A stretch of DNA of 64,000 nucleotides from positions 2,822,539 through 2,886,538 of the forward strand of contig CP070695.1 of the NCBI GenBank assembly GCA_020353515.1. Reading direction: 5' to 3'. Both the position numbers and the translations under genes were made by a program. Below are positions 37,250 to 46,221 of this stretch, one piece after another (position 1 is the stretch's first letter; every line of letters starts with the position of its first letter). The DNA is from Candidatus Heimdallarchaeota archaeon. GTDB lineage: Archaea; Asgardarchaeota; Heimdallarchaeia; Hodarchaeales; Hodarchaeaceae. The notes under the pieces are model-generated. The model did no database searches and had not been told where the DNA came from. It worked only from the letters and a program-made list of their open reading frames with translations.

Positions 37250-37612
37250 GTGTCTCTTGAGGAACGGCTTGAGAATGAGGTCACAGCTAATTTAATCACT
37301 TTTCTTCTGCTTAAATGTGTCCAACAGTATGGTAGATCATATGGTTACCAAATGAAGAAATTTATCCAAGAAAAAACTGGTAAATCCATCCCAGAAGGAA
37401 CCCTTTACCCCATTCTAAGCAAACTTAGAGACAAAAAGCCCCCACGATATGGGTACTTACGATCCTTTAGAGAAGAAGTGCAAGGAGGACGAAAGCGTAG
37501 ATACTATGAGCTTACGGAACGTGGAAAGTCACAACTGAAAATCTGGCCTAAAAAATGGCTTGAATTAAATGAGTTCGTCCAAACAATCCTTAATCACCTT
37601 AATACGGAGTAA
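37250..37612 (+). CDS. PadR-family transcriptional regulator
   Basis: A 120-residue winged helix with a GTG start. Typical parts are YGRSYGYQMKKFIQEKTGKSIPEGTLYPILSKL (helices 2-3 and recognition helix, about residues 26-58) and the wing GGRKRRYYELTERGKSQL. It lies 13 bases before a HAAS-like membrane protein gene. PadR/HAAS pairs are known in bacteria, where PadR represses the membrane protein. The C-terminal helix is short, so dimers may form through it weakly. Confidence 0.9.
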   Translation: MSLEERLENEVTANLITFLLLKCVQQYGRSYGYQMKKFIQEKTGKSIPEGTLYPILSKLRDKKPPRYGYLRSFREEVQGGRKRRYYELTERGKSQLKIWPKKWLELNEFVQTILNHLNTE

Positions 37613-37625
37613 GAGTGATGATAAA

Positions 37626-39425
37626 ATGGCTAAACTTATTGAAAAATACCTAAATCAAATTGGAGAAAAGTTAAAGGACAAATCGATCCCAGCTGAATAT
37701 ATTGAAGAGTTTATTGATAATTTAGCAGATCAATTGGCGACCATGCTCGATGAAGTCCAAGAAAAAGAGCCAACATTAAGTCTAGAAGATGCTGAAGTTG
37801 GTGTCTTGACCCAGAGTGAGCCAGTCGATCAAGTAGTTGGACAAGTGATCAAAGAATTAAAGACTGATGACCACTGGATACCTGTTGAACATATTACGAA
37901 AGCAAAATTTCTACAGCCATTTGAAACTATCACCCTTTCTCTATTAAATAGGCTTGATCGGGCGCTAATTTACTGTGAGAAACACGTTCGCAGGTTTTCA
38001 AAATGGTACTTTAAACACGAGAATCCTGTATTTACTAGTTTCACTTTTTTCATAACAATCATTCTTCTAACCGCTGCAGTGGGGATTATATTCACGTTTT
38101 TCCCTTCTGTGTATCAGACAACAACGCTTCCTGATAATAAAACCTATTACACACTCAATAGGCCTTTCGAGCCACCTGGCAGCTATGTTGAAATTATTTC
38201 AACAGAGATTTCTTCTATTTTTCAAATGGTAATTATCATAATATTAAGTATTGGAGCCATTGGTTATATTGGCTGGAGACACTCCTATAGGTATACCCTG
38301 ATGAGTGGAGCCCTTCTTAGTCTTCTTATCGGTTTGTTATGGATGTTCATGACACAAGATACAAGATTGTTAACAATTTCAAATCGTATCATCAAGGAAG
38401 GCCATTGGAGTTTCACTTCTGATTGGGTAAGAGCAGCACCACCCACACTTGGAAATTTTAGTATTTTTGTGTTGAATTTCATTTTCTCGTATTGGTTCTA
38501 CTATATCATATTCATAGTCCTTGTAGTCTCAATTGGTTTCCTTATTAAGACAATTATCAGGAAAAATAAGATAATTCACAGTCGACCTCGTCATCTAAAT
38601 ACTTTATTGACAATTGGATTATTACTAGGTTGCTTAGTGATAGTATTTAGTATTCCCACACCACCACGCCCTCCACGGATGTTACTCTACACGGATGCTC
38701 CTATTCCACCCACAAATGAACCAATTATTTTTGAATTTGATATAGATTGGACCGCTGTATACCAAAGTAGGGGCCTATCTGAAGAATATTTTACTCGACT
38801 TAAGGAGTTTGGAGACCTTGGATTTTATTTCTATGAATTTTTTAATTTATCATTATCCGAAGTAAATTTGGAGAACCCCGACCTTAGAAGTGAAGGATCT
38901 TTCACCCCAATTCTCACAGAGGAAGAGGAACCGTCTATTTCTTCTCAACGACCATTTGCATTGTTGGGGCTCCTATATCACCCTAATCATTACAATGGCC
39001 TGTCTTTTCAAGAGATTATCACTACTCATCTGAATGACTCTTACCCTTTCCGTGGATTCACCCCCTCAATTGATAACACAATCAAGACCATTGAATGGCA
39101 TGTCAATGGAACAGAACATAACCTTACTGTAAATACAATCAAGTATAGCTCAACAACAAATGGATCAGAATATATCTTCTCCTTTGATCGTGCAACTGGA
39201 TGGTTGATGAAAGCAGAATTGACAAAAAGCAATGATACATGGGTAACTGGCTTAGAATTGGAAACGTTGACAATTACCAGAAGTTTTACTTATAATCAAA
39301 TTGAGAATCCTGAAGACTATTATAATCTTGACAATCTTTTACTGCTGATGTTTTTCCTGGGAAGTGGATTAGTTTTTCTCTCCTGTGAAGGATTCTACCT
39401 TGTGACCAAGAAAAAAAAGAAATAA
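37626..39425 (+). CDS. multi-pass membrane protein with HAAS-like N-terminus
   Basis: About 599 residues from the ATG at 37626 (GAGTGATG precedes it); a start at 37569 would overlap the PadR gene. The helical N-terminus (EKYLNQIGEKLKDKSIPAEYIEEFIDNLADQL ... GQVIKELK) resembles the HAAS domain found in membrane proteins cotranscribed with PadR. Several membrane segments follow (about 140-350 and near the end), with an outer domain of about 200 residues carrying LTEEEEPSISSQRPFALL. It ends KKKKK. The function is unknown; it is probably a PadR-controlled envelope-stress type protein. Confidence 0.75.
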   Translation: MAKLIEKYLNQIGEKLKDKSIPAEYIEEFIDNLADQLATMLDEVQEKEPTLSLEDAEVGVLTQSEPVDQVVGQVIKELKTDDHWIPVEHITKAKFLQPFETITLSLLNRLDRALIYCEKHVRRFSKWYFKHENPVFTSFTFFITIILLTAAVGIIFTFFPSVYQTTTLPDNKTYYTLNRPFEPPGSYVEIISTEISSIFQMVIIIILSIGAIGYIGWRHSYRYTLMSGALLSLLIGLLWMFMTQDTRLLTISNRIIKEGHWSFTSDWVRAAPPTLGNFSIFVLNFIFSYWFYYIIFIVLVVSIGFLIKTIIRKNKIIHSRPRHLNTLLTIGLLLGCLVIVFSIPTPPRPPRMLLYTDAPIPPTNEPIIFEFDIDWTAVYQSRGLSEEYFTRLKEFGDLGFYFYEFFNLSLSEVNLENPDLRSEGSFTPILTEEEEPSISSQRPFALLGLLYHPNHYNGLSFQEIITTHLNDSYPFRGFTPSIDNTIKTIEWHVNGTEHNLTVNTIKYSSTTNGSEYIFSFDRATGWLMKAELTKSNDTWVTGLELETLTITRSFTYNQIENPEDYYNLDNLLLLMFFLGSGLVFLSCEGFYLVTKKKKK

Positions 39426-39581
39426 CATAACAGGCATAGAAGTTAAGGACGCGCTCTTAGGAAGAAAAATTCAGTTTGGGATGTCTGAAACAGCATCATA
39501 CTTTCTGAGAAAAAAAAATGAGTCTGATCAATAGAGACTTCTTCTTCTCAATATCAGCTTTTTCTAATAATCATCTAAGCC

Positions 39582-41861
39582 TTAGAACAAAAACCCAAAA
39601 GCACCCCATAGACTGAGGAGCCACGTAATTATAATCGCTATAATAATGAGTAACGTGTACAGGACTCTTTCGCCAATATTTGCTGGGGAGGTTCGATCGA
39701 AACCACCTCGCTTCGTCCAAGCGAAACCCACCAACAGAGCATAGACAATAACTGCTATCAAGTACGCAGCTATTAATCCGAACACAACAGCCATTGTAAA
39801 ATGGTAACTTGCTTGCAGCTCAAACCATGTCGCGGGTTCTCCAGAGGTATTTATTAAGGAGCCCCACAAACGGGAGCCCTCATTCAGCATGAAAAAAGCA
39901 GGAATGAGGAGGGAGAATTGAAGAGTCGACATAAATCTTGTGACGGAACAGAAATTCTCAATTTCCCATTTTCTTAGAAAGCCTGCTATTATACTTAAGG
40001 CAAGAAGGGGAATAAGGAGAACAACAACCAGAAACAAAAGAATTGCTTGAACCTGAAATAAAAGCATGAGAAAAGCAACCACGGCACCAGCTATACTGAG
40101 GAGTCTGAGGCCCTGGACGAGACGTGTTTCCTCCAGCTGATACTTCCAGAGAGAACGAAGGTCTACAAGAATGTACAGAGGGAAAATTATGAGTCCAGAA
40201 AGGGAAATGAATTCTATTAATGTCAGGCTCTCAGCAACCGATACAGGAAAGGATCTACGAACCCAAGCCTCTGGAGGGAACCAGCTGAAGTACATATGCG
40301 TCATCACGCCATTATCATCCTCGAGAAAAGCTACAATGTCATTTGAACTTCCCTCCTTGTCAAGGAAGAGACCAGGTTCGACCTCAACAAAAACATTGTC
40401 GTAGCTGACATAAGAGGAAGGAGAACTAATTCGCTGGACACGAATCGAACCATCCTGATTTGCGGTCACGTGCATGGATTCCGTTGGAAACCCAGAAAGA
40501 AACCTCATTTTCTGAGCTGAGGAAACCAAGGCGTGAGAATTAAGATATTTCCCCACATATTTGTCCACTCTCTCTTCAAATCCTTCAAGAGGAGTGACTA
40601 CTTTGGACGCAGGATAGTACCGATCCATAAAGGCTTCGACAAGCTCAGCCCCAGCGGCTCCTGCGGAATCAGTATTGTAACAGACATAAAGCCCAACATT
40701 CTCCTCAAGGAGCATAACCTCGGTGGCTTGGAACCAGTAAGTGATACCTCCATGTCCGATCATCTCAAGCCCATTCATATCGCGTTCATAGAAGCCATAG
40801 CACACGCCATCCATTCTAGGGCGCGCTTCAAAATGCACTTGGTGCATGAGTTGAACGGTTTCATTTTGTAAGATCCTATTCTTATTATAGGTTCCATTGT
40901 TAAGGTGAGCAATGAGAAACCTTCCATAATCCTCTGCAGTCGTGATCAAACCTGCGGCGGGAGACATCGTAGCATACTCGGATGACCCCAAAACATACCC
41001 CTGGTGAGCGCTATAGTGATACGCACTAGACAGGTGGTCCAGAGCTTCTTCTGGCAGCACCCGCTCAAAGTAAGAATTGTTCATTCCCAAGGGGTTGAAG
41101 ATAGCGGATCGGATGTAGTCGGGAAAGGGCATACCCGAGACAAGCTCGACGATGTAACCAAGAAGAGCATAACCGAAGTTAGAGTACATAGCTGCCTGGC
41201 CGGGAGGAATGATCCTTTTCGGGAGTTCAGCCCGAATGACTTCCTCGAGAGTAGGCAAGTTTTCATCTGTGGTCAAATAAACGGGCGCTAGGGTGTTCTG
41301 AAGGCCCGAGGTGTGGGAAAGTAAATGAGTTACGGTGATAGGTTCAGGGAAAGTGGCAGGAACTTTGAATGTATCGAGATAGTCATTAACATCTACGTTC
41401 AGATCGATCAAATCCTGCTCAACGAGCTGCATGATTGCAGTAGCTGTCACCGCTTTTGAAAGCGACCCAACGCGAAAAAGAGTAGTATTAACCATAACTG
41501 GCACCCGCACACCGTTACTGTTGTCAAAAGACCCATACCCATTCGAATAATAGATCGCACCATCTTTAACTAAGCAGATATGGGCACCCAGAATGTGAGA
41601 GGCAATCTTTTGCTGAGTAATAAAATCATCAAAAAACAGGCGAACATCAGTAAGGTTGGAGAGATCCTGAGCAATGCTATACGGACTTTTATTGGATAGC
41701 GTATGAAATAGAGGATCATTTACCGAGGTTCTGTATGTAGTAAAAGAAGATGAAAATACAATGCCAATGAACATAAAAAAGACAACAAGAACCAGTATAC
41801 GGAGTCTGGACTCTCGAGGGTGTCTCATAAAAATCACTTCGCGAGGAACCGTTTTGTGCAT
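39582..41861 (-). CDS. membrane-anchored beta-lactamase-family serine hydrolase
   Basis: A 759-residue protein. An N-terminal membrane segment (about residues 22-40) leads to an outside penicillin-binding domain with SLSK at 133-136, YSN at 226-228 and HGG at 369-371, all three catalytic boxes. A beta-rich linker follows, then about six membrane segments from residue 515 to the end. This layout resembles bacterial serine-hydrolase transporters of the same fold. The C-terminal end is related to the small fragment at 24548. It probably acts on a cell-surface or extracellular substrate. Confidence 0.88.
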   Translation of the reverse strand: MHKTVPREVIFMRHPRESRLRILVLVVFFMFIGIVFSSSFTTYRTSVNDPLFHTLSNKSPYSIAQDLSNLTDVRLFFDDFITQQKIASHILGAHICLVKDGAIYYSNGYGSFDNSNGVRVPVMVNTTLFRVGSLSKAVTATAIMQLVEQDLIDLNVDVNDYLDTFKVPATFPEPITVTHLLSHTSGLQNTLAPVYLTTDENLPTLEEVIRAELPKRIIPPGQAAMYSNFGYALLGYIVELVSGMPFPDYIRSAIFNPLGMNNSYFERVLPEEALDHLSSAYHYSAHQGYVLGSSEYATMSPAAGLITTAEDYGRFLIAHLNNGTYNKNRILQNETVQLMHQVHFEARPRMDGVCYGFYERDMNGLEMIGHGGITYWFQATEVMLLEENVGLYVCYNTDSAGAAGAELVEAFMDRYYPASKVVTPLEGFEERVDKYVGKYLNSHALVSSAQKMRFLSGFPTESMHVTANQDGSIRVQRISSPSSYVSYDNVFVEVEPGLFLDKEGSSNDIVAFLEDDNGVMTHMYFSWFPPEAWVRRSFPVSVAESLTLIEFISLSGLIIFPLYILVDLRSLWKYQLEETRLVQGLRLLSIAGAVVAFLMLLFQVQAILLFLVVVLLIPLLALSIIAGFLRKWEIENFCSVTRFMSTLQFSLLIPAFFMLNEGSRLWGSLINTSGEPATWFELQASYHFTMAVVFGLIAAYLIAVIVYALLVGFAWTKRGGFDRTSPANIGERVLYTLLIIIAIIITWLLSLWGAFGFLF

Positions 41862-42286
41862 GAACTACTTATAAAGGATTTTTTTGTTTTTCCATGAGAA
41901 GGTGCTTCATACTCAACTTTTGACAAAAATTAGTCTTGGTGCGATTAGTAGGAGCTTCACATGTTTATTACAGTAGCCCTTTCTTTTTTTGAACTCCATC
42001 ACACAGTGGATATCACTGACGAGGCAATCACTTAGAGAAGGTTAGACATTTAGGAAAGAAAAGAAACCTTGACTTCAAGATAGTATCTTAGGCTTGGGGA
42101 GCATCAATAGCTATCTCAAAATGATCAGTAAAGAGCTCTTTATCTTCTTTTCTTCAAGGGTAGGATTTTTATATCTAATTAATCATGTGGAGAGAAGGAT
42201 ATCAATGAAAAGAACCTATCAAATATGTGATTTGTACAATAAGTGATACCAAGATTGGATATGAGAGACGAGGAACCCACAAGAAG
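41862..42286. other. 425-base intergenic space
   Basis: No gene could be supported. Around 41928-41965 the words AAAAATTAG and GCGATTAGTAGGAGC resemble the right end of the dispersed repeat (compare 55906-55935). A minus-strand scrap (DKELFTDHFEIAIDAPQA) can be read near 42090-42150 but has no start. Confidence 0.4.
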
Positions 42287-42589
42287 CTAATCCCAGACGT
42301 AATGATCTTGATCATCATCTACCTTTTTGAAAGTATATAGCAATCCCACACCACAACCTAGCATTAAGAGAACACCAAACATCCAATGATGGAAACCTGC
42401 GATATGAAATTGACTCAAATCGGGGAAAAGCCGTTCAGGGAATCCGATATCATCTAAAAATGGAGTAAGACCTTCCAAAAACGGAACAATGCGGATCTCG
42501 TCGAGAAAAAGGATAAAACCAACGACAAACCCAAGACCGAATAAGACATATAACAGAATTTTTTTCGAACCCATTTTTTCATACTCCAT
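42287..42589 (-). CDS. small two-helix membrane protein
   Basis: A 100-residue protein with membrane segments near residues 11-28 and 68-86 and an acidic loop between them (EGLTPFLDDIGFPERLFPDL). The start may be the second ATG (MGSKK). The C-terminus is acidic (KKVDDDQDHYVWD) and probably inside the cell. No family is known. It is divergent from the MNT/HEPN pair. Confidence 0.6.
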   Translation of the reverse strand: MEYEKMGSKKILLYVLFGLGFVVGFILFLDEIRIVPFLEGLTPFLDDIGFPERLFPDLSQFHIAGFHHWMFGVLLMLGCGVGLLYTFKKVDDDQDHYVWD

Positions 42590-42734
42590 TGCTTTTCCTG
42601 ATACAAGGTTTTTAAAAACGCTTTAGAAGCAATTAGGTAAAGCAGTCTCTCCTTTTTAAGCTTGTTAGGATCAGGTATTACTTGAAATTAGATATCTTTA
42701 AAAAGATAAAGTAATTACTTTAATATGATAAAGT

Positions 42735-43484
42735 ATGCGCAACTTAATTGATCAACTATCTTATGAATTATTAAAAGAATTCCAAAACAATCCCCAAAAT
42801 ACGTTTCAAAACTTAAATGCCATCATAACAAACACTGCAACCTTAACAACCCGATTAAAGCAATTAATAACACTGGAAGTATTAGAAAAAAGGAAAAGAA
42901 TATATAAACTGACAACAAAAGGGAGAAAGCTCATTGGTCTCCTAGATGAAGCCAGCCAACTTCTCAAAATGCCAAGAAAAGCGCCTAATCCATTCGAAAG
43001 GATTCCAAATACTCATATTATCGAATTATTGGAAGACTATGCGTTTTTACTCAAAAAACATTTCAAGGAAGCCCTCCTGTGTGTCTTCTTATTTGGATCA
43101 TGTGCTCGAGGAAACTGGAACGAGGAGAGTGATATTGATCTGTTGATCATTGTGAAAGACTGGGAGATTCCCTCCTGGGAAAAATCTCGGGAACTAATTG
43201 AGGTGAAGAAAAAACTACGAAGACGTGATTCATATAAAAATCTAAGACGAAAAAGGTATTACTTTCCCTTATCACACTATCCGCTGTCAGATACTGAATG
43301 TAAAAGATTTCATCCAGTATTCTATGATATCGTACTCGATGGAATCATTCTCTATGAGCAAAACCAATTCGGAACCCACCTCCTCAAACAGTACCAAAAA
43401 GAACTAGAACAGCAGAAGGCGAAACGGATAACAAAACCAAACAAAACGAGGTATTGGAGAATTGAAAAAGGACAAGGTGCCTGA
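42735..43484 (+). CDS. winged helix fused to MNT-type nucleotidyltransferase (antitoxin-like)
   Basis: In this 249-residue protein, residues 1-75 look like a winged helix (NTATLTTRLKQLITLEVLEKRKRIYKLTTKGRKL). Residues 115-140 hold the minimal nucleotidyltransferase motif FLFGSCARGNWNEESDIDLLIIV, with GS at 121-122 and the metal-binding Asp133 and Asp135. In MNT/HEPN pairs such enzymes AMPylate and inactivate the HEPN toxin. The fused winged helix could let it repress its own operon. It overlaps the HEPN gene by eight bases. Confidence 0.85.
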   Translation: MRNLIDQLSYELLKEFQNNPQNTFQNLNAIITNTATLTTRLKQLITLEVLEKRKRIYKLTTKGRKLIGLLDEASQLLKMPRKAPNPFERIPNTHIIELLEDYAFLLKKHFKEALLCVFLFGSCARGNWNEESDIDLLIIVKDWEIPSWEKSRELIEVKKKLRRRDSYKNLRRKRYYFPLSHYPLSDTECKRFHPVFYDIVLDGIILYEQNQFGTHLLKQYQKELEQQKAKRITKPNKTRYWRIEKGQGA

Positions 43485-43887
43485 AAGATCGCAACTGGCA
43501 TTAAAACGAGCACAAAACTGGCTTCAGAGCGCCCAAAGAGGGAAAGAAGATCAACGCTGGGATGATTGTGTCTATAATGCCCAAATGGCCGCAGAACAAG
43601 CAATAAAAGCGCTATTCTTAAAACTAGGGATCTATTACAAACGAATTCATGACGTCTCAGACACTTTTAGACAAATGACAGAGAAGGAGGATCTCCCAAA
43701 AACCTTTCGGGAGCAAATCCCAAAGATCGCAGATCGAATGGAAGAACTAACAGAACAACGAAATCTGGCAGGGTATGGGTTCGAGGAGGGAATTAATCCA
43801 GATTATTTCCAAGAGTATGCACCAATTGCCTTAGAGTGGGCAACAGACATCGTAAGGACGGTTAGGAAGGTCTTACAAAACCTTTGA
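43477..43887 (+). CDS. HEPN-domain protein (toxin-like partner of MNT)
   Basis: About 136 residues from the GTG at 43477 (AAGGACAAG before it); a TTG at 43462 is also open. The four-helix HEPN layout is clear: LALKRAQNWLQSAQRGKEDQRWDDCVYNAQMAAEQAIKALFLKLG. The usual R-x4-6-H catalytic motif is not intact: the position reads QRNLAGYGFE, with Tyr where His would be. It may be a weaker RNase or a regulated variant. Coupled to the MNT gene. Confidence 0.85.
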   Translation: MPERSQLALKRAQNWLQSAQRGKEDQRWDDCVYNAQMAAEQAIKALFLKLGIYYKRIHDVSDTFRQMTEKEDLPKTFREQIPKIADRMEELTEQRNLAGYGFEEGINPDYFQEYAPIALEWATDIVRTVRKVLQNL

Positions 43888-43916
43888 ATCTTCAGATGAA
43901 TAGTAAAAATTCTTAA

Positions 43917-43940
43917 TTTTATAAGAACTATATAAGCTTA
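43917..43940 (+). promoter_or_regulatory. TATA-like promoter of the third 510-family gene
   Basis: TTTTATAAG and ACTATATAAG boxes lie 80-104 bases before the GTG at 44021, at a distance similar to those before the paralogues at 3279 and 11688. Confidence 0.4.
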
Positions 43941-44020
43941 CAAACCTTTTTAATCCTTGAAAGGCGAATTATCTTTATATTCGATTTCATGGTTGTTCTC
44001 TTCAACTTAGGTGGATAGAG

Positions 44021-45562
44021 GTGGGTACTCTCCATGAAAAATATTTACAATCGATCCAGACGATCTTAAACCGAGTTACCCCGTATATTGCAAAGTATCC
44101 ACCAAGTGAGCAAGCGTTTCTCACAGAATTCTTTTCTGTTCTTGAAACCTGTGAAGTGAGCACCTCAGAAAAACGAAAAATGTTTTCTCAACTCGTAGAT
44201 GATTTTATTAAAAGAAATTATGCTAAAAATACCTATATTAGTCTCCCCTTCATGTGGTTTGCCGTTGATTATCTAAGTACCGCAAACCGAATATTAAGTG
44301 TGGCTGAATTCCATCCAAACGAATTCTATCTATATCTTGTTCAACATTTAAGAAAGAATTTGGATACCCAAGGAATTTTCAGGTTGATACAAGCAAAGAC
44401 ACCCCTAACAAGCCTCACTTGGGAGACCCTCCAGTATGCATGCAATAAATTCACAGTCCCACTAACATCAGATGAGGTTCAAACAATAAGAATCATATCT
44501 TCTCATGTCGCTACTGCAGGGATACGGGCATTAAGTCAGCACAGCTTGAAAAAAAGCATTACTCGTCATGTGAAAACACCTAGATTCTCTCAAAAGCTAT
44601 CCAACTTCTTGAAATTTTTAAACGCACAATGGACCGTAATATTTTATCCTCCTACAATTGGTTTAGAGCGCTTATACTTCTATTTCAAGCTCAGGAAAAC
44701 ACTTTCAATATCCCAAATTCTAGGATATCGGGATTCAAAGAATATGAGTTTGAGAGGGTCAAATATTTATCGAATAGGTAATTCTCAGACCTATTGGGGA
44801 TTTCTCCTCATTCCTAGCAGGGATTTAGAAGCCATGAAAAACTATCTAAAGCACAGCGAGGAAGAAGGACGAATGATTCTTCTTGATCTTGCTAGAGTTG
44901 TTGAAATCCAAATATCACAATCAATGACATTATATCAAGAGGAAAAAGGCTGGCGCGATTTGACATTACGTGAGCAACGCAGGATAAATCGTCAATTAAG
45001 GGATGGAATACCTCCCGAAAATCATGATGAGACCCCAACTTTTCTTATTTCACCACCATTTGATAGAGATTGGCATTTTAACCGAAATTATAAACAAATA
45101 GCCAAGATTATCGATCTCTATTGTAAAGCCGTCCCATCGTTTTCTTTCTCAGAGCTGGCTTCAAGATTATACGCAAAACAAAGTAATTTTAGATTTTCCA
45201 AAGAAGAATTACAGTTGATCGCTTATTTATATCACAAAAAAGTTCTCCAATGCGATTTTAATCCAATTCGGTTAATAAGCGACTTTTCACTAGATAGGTT
45301 TTCTGTTCAAATCCCAAAAACCATGAAACTCAAGCATTTAGAAATACTACTAAGTTACTTACCTAGAGCCCGTGTTTTTACAACTGAAACTGGTATTCAA
45401 ATGTGGACAGTACTGACTCCTGATCTCGTACATTTGCTGGTTCAGGATTTAGAATGGACAGTGCAACCTATAAATACTCAATATTACGGAATCTCCCCTG
45501 AAAAGAGCTGGTTCGATTTTCAGGCCTGTGAATGGAAAACACCACAAATACTATCTAAATGA
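44021..45562 (+). CDS. unknown protein, 510-residue paralogous family, member C
   Basis: A 513-residue paralogue of the genes at 3279 and 11688. The GTG start has AGGTGG before it. Shared blocks are YPPSEQAFLTEF, LPFMWFAVDYL, FHPNEFYLYLVQHLRKN, TPLTSLTWETLQ, FYPPTIGLERLYFYFKLRK, and LLSYLPRARVFTTETGIQMWTVL near the C-terminus. The CNSxVY block of the other two is changed to RGSNIY. No known motif. It looks soluble and helical. It is next to the MNT/HEPN pair but 130 bases away, with its own promoter. Confidence 0.85.
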   Translation: MGTLHEKYLQSIQTILNRVTPYIAKYPPSEQAFLTEFFSVLETCEVSTSEKRKMFSQLVDDFIKRNYAKNTYISLPFMWFAVDYLSTANRILSVAEFHPNEFYLYLVQHLRKNLDTQGIFRLIQAKTPLTSLTWETLQYACNKFTVPLTSDEVQTIRIISSHVATAGIRALSQHSLKKSITRHVKTPRFSQKLSNFLKFLNAQWTVIFYPPTIGLERLYFYFKLRKTLSISQILGYRDSKNMSLRGSNIYRIGNSQTYWGFLLIPSRDLEAMKNYLKHSEEEGRMILLDLARVVEIQISQSMTLYQEEKGWRDLTLREQRRINRQLRDGIPPENHDETPTFLISPPFDRDWHFNRNYKQIAKIIDLYCKAVPSFSFSELASRLYAKQSNFRFSKEELQLIAYLYHKKVLQCDFNPIRLISDFSLDRFSVQIPKTMKLKHLEILLSYLPRARVFTTETGIQMWTVLTPDLVHLLVQDLEWTVQPINTQYYGISPEKSWFDFQACEWKTPQILSK

Positions 45563-46221
45563 TGATAAAAAAAGAAGAGGAGTGAAAAAGAAACGCTTTA
45601 AACGATTCTTAGAATTACCAACCAGGGCCAGGTTCTTGAGGGGGCATCATTTCTTTCGACCTCATCCCCCTATTTCGTACCCTGTTTATAAACACCCTAA
45701 GCCATTTTAAATCTTTTAAAAACACCCAAGAATCCTTAATAGATAGCATATAAGCTATACCCAAGCCTGTATGAACAACAAGCTATAAAAGCTCCTAACT
45801 TTTCGGAATAAGTTCACTTTCATCGATCTCTCTCTCCAGGAGAAACAGAAGAACCTTCTGACATCAACAATTACCACTAAGCCTTTTATAGGTGATAGAT
45901 CCTAAACTGATCAAGGGACATATCAGTTTGATAAAGTGAGTCACAAAGGGAGAATAGACAACCTTTATTTAAAGCATTACCCTTAAATCTGACCCCTGAA
46001 GTTGCTTATCAACTCGCGTCAGAAAGAAAACAGACAGTAAAGGGGAAGAGTAAATTATTAAAATTTTTAATGGATTTTATGATATTTATTTACGTGTCTG
46101 AGAAGATAGTGCCATCAGAAGTGCTTGATTGTCTGGGAAATTTTAAGTCAATAAAGAAGAGATTTTTTAGAGGGAATATTCATGAAATAAATTTCTGTTC
46201 AAACAGATTCTGAACCATGTT
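45563..46221. other. 659-base intergenic space with a start-less open frame
   Basis: From 45935 to a TGA at 46211-46213 a frame of 92 codons stays open on the plus strand (LTPEVAYQLASERKQ, later VPSEVLDCLGNFKSIKKR) but has no good start before an ATG at 46070. It may be a remnant. A basic 60-codon frame over 45528-45710 is unlikely. No repeat or RNA gene was recognised. Confidence 0.35.

Noticed and set aside
40171..41291. Plus-strand frames inside the membrane serine hydrolase
   Set aside because: They are shadows of a conserved minus-strand gene with all catalytic motifs.
45528..45710. 60-residue basic frame after the third 510-family gene
   Set aside because: It overlaps the end of a real gene, is low-complexity basic, and has no ribosome site.
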